This document shows, piece after piece, positions 60,441-64,000 of a stretch of 64,000 nucleotides of DNA. Origin of the DNA: Candidula unifasciata (taxonomy: Eukaryota > Mollusca > Gastropoda > Stylommatophora > Geomitridae); assembly GCA_905116865.2 (NCBI GenBank), contig CAJHNH020007679.1:32501-96500 (forward strand). Reading direction: 5' to 3'. The notes beneath the pieces were generated by a model. That model was not told where the DNA came from. It did not search any database and saw only the letters and a program-made list of their open reading frames with translations. Each line of letters starts with the position of its first letter. Within the stretch, counting starts at the first letter, position 1. The translations under genes were made by a program, and so were the position numbers.

Positions 60441-60449
60441 AATCACTTT

Positions 60450-61260
60450 CAATATCATGGATGTAATCTAGTCAAGCACCTTTGACCTCTCTTCTTGTGT
60501 TTTCTTAGACGTCCTCGCTTCCTTTGTTTTCCATTTTAGTATTTGTTTGACCATTCTCTGCTTGTTTATTTTCATGATGTGTGAAACATAGATTATTTTT
60601 CCTGGTCCTATAACTCTTATTAATAGTGGTTGTCCAGATATTTCTATGATTTCTTCACCCCATCTAGAATTCATCTCATTTTAGGGTCCACAGTTTTTAA
60701 CTTATGTTTGCTGAATAACATTTTTTTTTGTGTACATGTCATTGTTGTTTTACTTAGCAGAACGATATCATCTGCAAAATCGAGATCTTCCAAGCTATCA
60801 TCATCATCATCATCATGGGCCCTGTCAACTGCATTATGCTCTCGTTCATCTCCACGGATCACGATCCCTGATTGAAGCTCTCTTGATGATATCACTCCAT
60901 GACATCGTTTCAGCCAATACAGCATCATCTCTCTTGGTCTGTCTCTACTACCCCTTTTTCCGCTGATCTTTCCAGTTGTCACGATGTTCTCCAATGTCTC
61001 TCTTCTAATTATGTGACCAAAAAACAGTGTTTGTCTCTTTCTTATTGATATATATAGAGATCTACTTTCATTAGCTTTTTTCAAACAATCGTTGTTAGTT
61101 ACTCTAGCCGTCCAAAGTATTCGTAACATTCGTCTCATAAACCACATCTCTATTGCTTCCAAATTCTTCTTAATTTAATCTCTGACATTCTGTAAAGGCT
61201 CTGTAAAGGCTAATGTTTCCAAAACACATTTTTCATCACCCAGTCAATAGTTATATCAAA
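60450..61260 (-). pseudogene. LINE RT fragment interrupted by another LINE tail
   Basis: 60450-60790 encodes LEDLDFADDIVLLSKTTMTC and KINKQRMVKQILKWKTKEAR, the same family as 31060-33075. Its upstream part resumes at 61170-61260 (FDITIDWVMKNV in reverse). Between them (about 60796-61170) is the tail of a different LINE (MWFMRRMLRILWTARVTNND, FFGHIIRRETLENIVTTGKI) ending in a GAT run. Confidence 0.7.
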
Positions 61261-61320
61261 TAACTGATAAAATACATACCTTTTTCACTCCAGTTTCAAC
61301 TGCAAACCAATGACTTTAAT

Positions 61321-61475
61321 CAGTGGCTCTCAACTTTCCTAATGCGGCGACTCTTTAATACAGTTCTTCATGTTGTGGCGACCCCCAAACACACAGTTAT
61401 TTTCGTTACCGCTTCATAACTTCAATATGAATATGTGTTTTCCGATGGTCTTCGGAAGCCCTGTGAAAGGGTCTA
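61321..61475. mobile_element. SPIN hAT element, truncated copy
   Basis: It starts CAGTGGCTCTCAACTTTCCT and contains CAGTTCTTCATGTTGTGGCG and TTTTCCGATGGTCTTCGGAA. The right inverted end is missing or unrecognisable. Confidence 0.8.
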
Positions 61476-62085
61476 TAAAAACTATAGCCACAAAAACCAA
61501 CCCCCTGTGCAAAAGTTTTAAAAAAAAAGAAAAATAAATACAGCCAACCAAGATTAGGAGAGGCTCTTCTGATAAAAGAAAGAAGACACTGTTCAGAGAA
61601 AGCCGAAAGGAATCCGGATCTTCGATGTATTTCCTTTCACCTAGAAACATTTCCAGAATTGGCATTTAGAAAGTTAGAATTTTTTAAGATGTAGCAAAAA
61701 TATAAGAGGTATTGAAGTAAATGAAACATTATAGGATAAGTATTTTAGGATTATGTGAAACTAGATTCACCGGGGCTGCAAAAAGTGTTCTAAATTCAGG
61801 AGAAACTATTTTGTTCTCAGGACACACAGAGGAAAGTTCTCCCTACAGTGAAAAAGTGACCCTAATGCTATCGAAAGACATAGAAAAGACATTAATAGAA
61901 TGGGAAGCTGTGAGTCATCGAGCAATAAGAGCGTCATTTAGAACAACAAAACAGAAGGTGAACATGTCAGTAATACAGTGTTATGCACCAACAAATGATA
62001 AGGATGCATCCATTAAGGAGGAATTTTACATGCAGCTCCAAAATATTATACACAATGAAAGAAATTGCAGTATAAAAATGTTGAT

Positions 62086-62663
62086 TCTTTTTCTTTTGCT
62101 CTCCGAGCGCTTGAGGTTTATTGCTGCAGATATCACCCGCCTCCGTTCATCTCTCTGGTTGGCCTTCCCTTTCCAGTTAGTGACACCAAGTATTTGCAGG
62201 TCTGTCTGGGCGTTATCTCTCTATTGTCTTCTTGGTCTGCCTCGTGGTCTACGACCATTCATCTCCATTGTATTTCCAGTTTTTACCTCTCTGTCATCTA
62301 GCATTCTCTCAATATGCCCCAACCATTTCAGTCTATTAGCTCTCATGATGCCAGTGATTAATGGTGATTTAAACAGATTATGAATTGTGTTGTCGCTTCT
62401 CACTCTCTATTCCCCGCTATTTGCATCTTTGATGGGTGCTTGGATATCTGTTTCGTGACGAGATGAAGTTTAACGAAGGTGGGGGTGATAGTCCCACGCT
62501 TCAAAACCCCAACCTGGAGTCCTAGGGTGTCTCACTTGGTCTGTTCTCTACCCTTCGATCTTTCCGGCTTAGGAGTAGCTACGCTAGCGCCGGCAAAGCT
62601 CTCAGGATCGTTGAGAAACACAAGCTCCCCCACCACGGCAAGGTGGAGACACCTTCAGGGAAG
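62086..62663 (-). mobile_element. Short R2 LINE derivative with 5' and 3' ends
   Basis: The element joins the R2 5' structured region (62440-62663) to the R2 RT tail (62090-62430, [20 protein letters not shown]). The target duplication is tataaaaatgttgat (62071) versus gataaacatgccgat (62663), 11 of 15 matching. Both ends are present, so this is a complete short element. Confidence 0.65.
62500..62663 (-). ncRNA. Candidate HDV-like ribozyme fold at the LINE 5' end
   Basis: Read in reverse from the 5' end: CTTCCC, GGTGTCTC, CACC-TTGCCGT-GGTG, GGGGAG, a variable domain, CCAAG, GAGACACC. CTTCCC can pair with GGGGAG, GGTGTCTC with GAGACACC, and CACC with GGTG, nested as P1, P2 and P3 would be. 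The 37600-37757 copy keeps AGGTGTCTCT / AGAGACACCT and CAAAG. This is a hypothesis from pairing by eye. Confidence 0.3.
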
Positions 62664-62769
62664 ATAAACATGCCGATGGGTAACCTAAATGCTAAGATTG
62701 GATCGATAACACAGGCTATGAAGAAATCATGAGAACTCATGGACTAGGAGTAATGAATGAAAGTAGAGA

Positions 62770-63350
62770 ATTATTCACCAGTTTGTATTCAAGGAACCAG
62801 TATTTTAGCGGCGGAAGCATTTTCAGTTAGGAATTCGTTTTCATTTACAGTCTTTAATAAAAGTTGCAGTAGTTAGCTTAGGAAGTAAACAGCGAAGTCT
62901 GCTTATTCTAAACAAATCTGTTACTCAGTTTTGAGTTACATTATCTGCTGCCTTTAGCCTTTCGGCGGTAATTTCGCTATTTTCTGCTGCTCTATTGTTT
63001 GATAATGATGAATGGTTTTTCTCCCCTATTTCCATGTCATGTATTTGTCCTATATCAGCTCTTCCTCACTTAAATCAAAATCACAGTGCAAGTCATCCTT
63101 TCATCCATCCTTTAGCTTGGATGAAAGAAGTGGTCATCATCACCTGTGAGGGACGAACAACAACAATATCTGCTCTATATTTAATGGCAATATGGTCGTC
63201 TCAGACTCATCGTCAAAATGTGTTGGTTCTCGCAGACTAGCTCTATTTAAGGACTCTTGTGTGTGTTCTGCAAGCATGTACTATTTATACTATACTGGAT
63301 CCAATCCGCGTTTTGAAAGTAGGTACTAGTTAACTGTGTGTACGTATGTA
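62770..63350. other. No gene recognised
   Basis: This stretch has an 81-codon frame with no recognisable domain and no repeat that I can place. Confidence 0.35.
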
Positions 63351-63354
63351 TTCG

Positions 63355-63640
63355 CGGCATTCGTGGCTTAGGCGTTGCGAGTCCGACTCGTAATCCAGCA
63401 TACCGAGACCGAAACCCACTGCTGGCTGCGAGGTTTTTATCATGGTATGGGGCGTCACAGGTCAACCCAGCCTAAAATGGGTAGCAGGATGGGCTGTCCT
63501 GGGAAAGCAAAGACAGCCGGTGTAATGCTGACCACATTACCCACCGAGTGCTGATGGTCTAAACAAATGGGCGCTCTTCCCATATGCCCGATACGCCTAA
63601 AGGCGTGGAAAGTGATCTTTAATTTACTTACATTACTTAT
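63355..63640 (+). mobile_element. tRNA-headed SINE R4, close relative of the 16715 copy
   Basis: GTGGCTTAGGCGTTGCGAGT, CCGACTCGTAATCCAG, CTGCTGGCTGCGAGGTTTTT, GGAAAGCAAAGACAGCCGGT. It ends in ACTTACATTACTTA repeats. Confidence 0.8.
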
Positions 63641-63649
63641 GTATTTATC

Positions 63650-63835
63650 ATCATCATCATCATCGCTGTCCTTTTGTGCCATTATATGACACATAGGACT
63701 CGTAGTTTATTTCTCCATTCCCTTCTATTATGTGAAATCAATTCACTATCATAGATGTAATCCTGTTAAGCACACTTGGCTTCTCTCATCATCGTTGTTT
63801 TAGGTTTTATTTTGGGCGTCCTCGCCTCCTTCGTA
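63650..63835 (-). mobile_element. LINE tail fragment with CAT-repeat edge
   Basis: An ATCATCATCATCATC edge then TGCCATTATATGACACATAG and TTATTTTGGGCGTCCTCGCC match 10035 and 60470. It lies about 100 bp before the third gene. Confidence 0.55.
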
Positions 63836-63936
63836 CCTTTACTTCGTTTATTACACCCATATTTTGTGTAGTGATTATATTCACACTATATTTAACACTG
63901 TTAATCTTAAAAAGGTTATCGCAGCGTTGACAGAGA

Positions 63937-64000
63937 ATGGCGGATGTGGAATTAACTAGAGAGGAGCTTGAAAGTACGTTTGAAAACCTAAGTTCTCTAT
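63937..64000 (+). CDS. Start of a third gene, cut by the window edge
   Basis: ATG at 63937 sits in a good context (GAGAATGG) and opens MADVELTREELESTFENLSS to the edge. A GTACGT inside the codons after LES could be a donor, giving a short first exon. The family cannot be named from 21 residues. Confidence 0.45.
   Translation, partial: MADVELTREELESTFENLSSL

Larger units (their letters stand above)
61715..62765 (+). pseudogene. LINE endonuclease fragment with a nested element
   Basis: MKHYRISILGLCETRFTGAA (E of the AP endonuclease) and MSVIQCYAPTNDKDASIKEE are followed, after the nested element, by GNLNAKIGSDNTGYEEIMRT and HGLGVMNESRELF. These are the ordered motifs of an AP endonuclease. 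Confidence 0.75.

Overview
This looks like animal nuclear DNA. It is AT-rich, has intron-split genes and is dominated by short interspersed repeats. A gastropod mollusc, and more specifically a freshwater pulmonate such as Lymnaea, is my best guess. The main reason is two copies of the horizontally transferred hAT transposon SPIN (34476-34673 and 61321-61475), a family reported from tetrapods, some blood-feeding insects and the pond snail Lymnaea stagnalis. The dense tRNA-headed SINEs, truncated LINE tails, Helitron and hammerhead-bearing Penelope-type remnants also fit a mollusc. The organism call is inference.

Host genes. (1) Plus strand, about 2207-27855: ten exons whose splice sites and phases join into one open frame of about 656 codons. 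It encodes a leucine-rich-repeat protein with a Cys/His-rich C-terminus, and I read it as LRRC63-like. (2) Minus strand, about 54592 down to 35681: eight exons of a second, unrelated LRR protein with a Lys/Gly-rich N-terminus, probably missing one exon that I could not locate. The two genes are convergent (tail to tail). (3) Plus strand, 63937 to the window edge: the first codons of a third gene.

Nearly everything else is repeat. The introns and intergenic DNA hold several recurring families. R1 is a roughly 280 bp element with a poly-AAG edge. R2 is the tail of a LINE ending in AAG repeats, with a structured 5' end seen in two copies. R3 is a 300-350 bp repeat carrying a conserved roughly 108-codon ORF. 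R4, R5 and R7 are tRNA-derived SINEs, and R6 has a different head. R8 is a MITE with 20 bp inverted ends. R9 and R12 are other LINE tails. A 146 bp TTAA-flanked MITE is also present, along with larger LINE pieces (31060-33520, 42395-43190, 46250-47875, 58003-59577, 60450-61260, 61715-62765). Two minisatellites (46 bp and 26 bp units) lie in the large intron of the first gene. The 26 bp array is split by what looks like a solo LTR (14032-15292), and a SINE a few kb further on is split by a 2.2 kb Helitron (about 19140-21328).

The observations most worth following are: SPIN nested in a LINE tail; three degenerate hammerhead-ribozyme cores in a Penelope-type repeat; a possible HDV-like ribozyme at the 5' end of the R2 LINE, supported by two copies; the conserved ORF in repeat R3; and the solo LTR and Helitron insertions. 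No true tRNA or rRNA gene and no CRISPR array is present.
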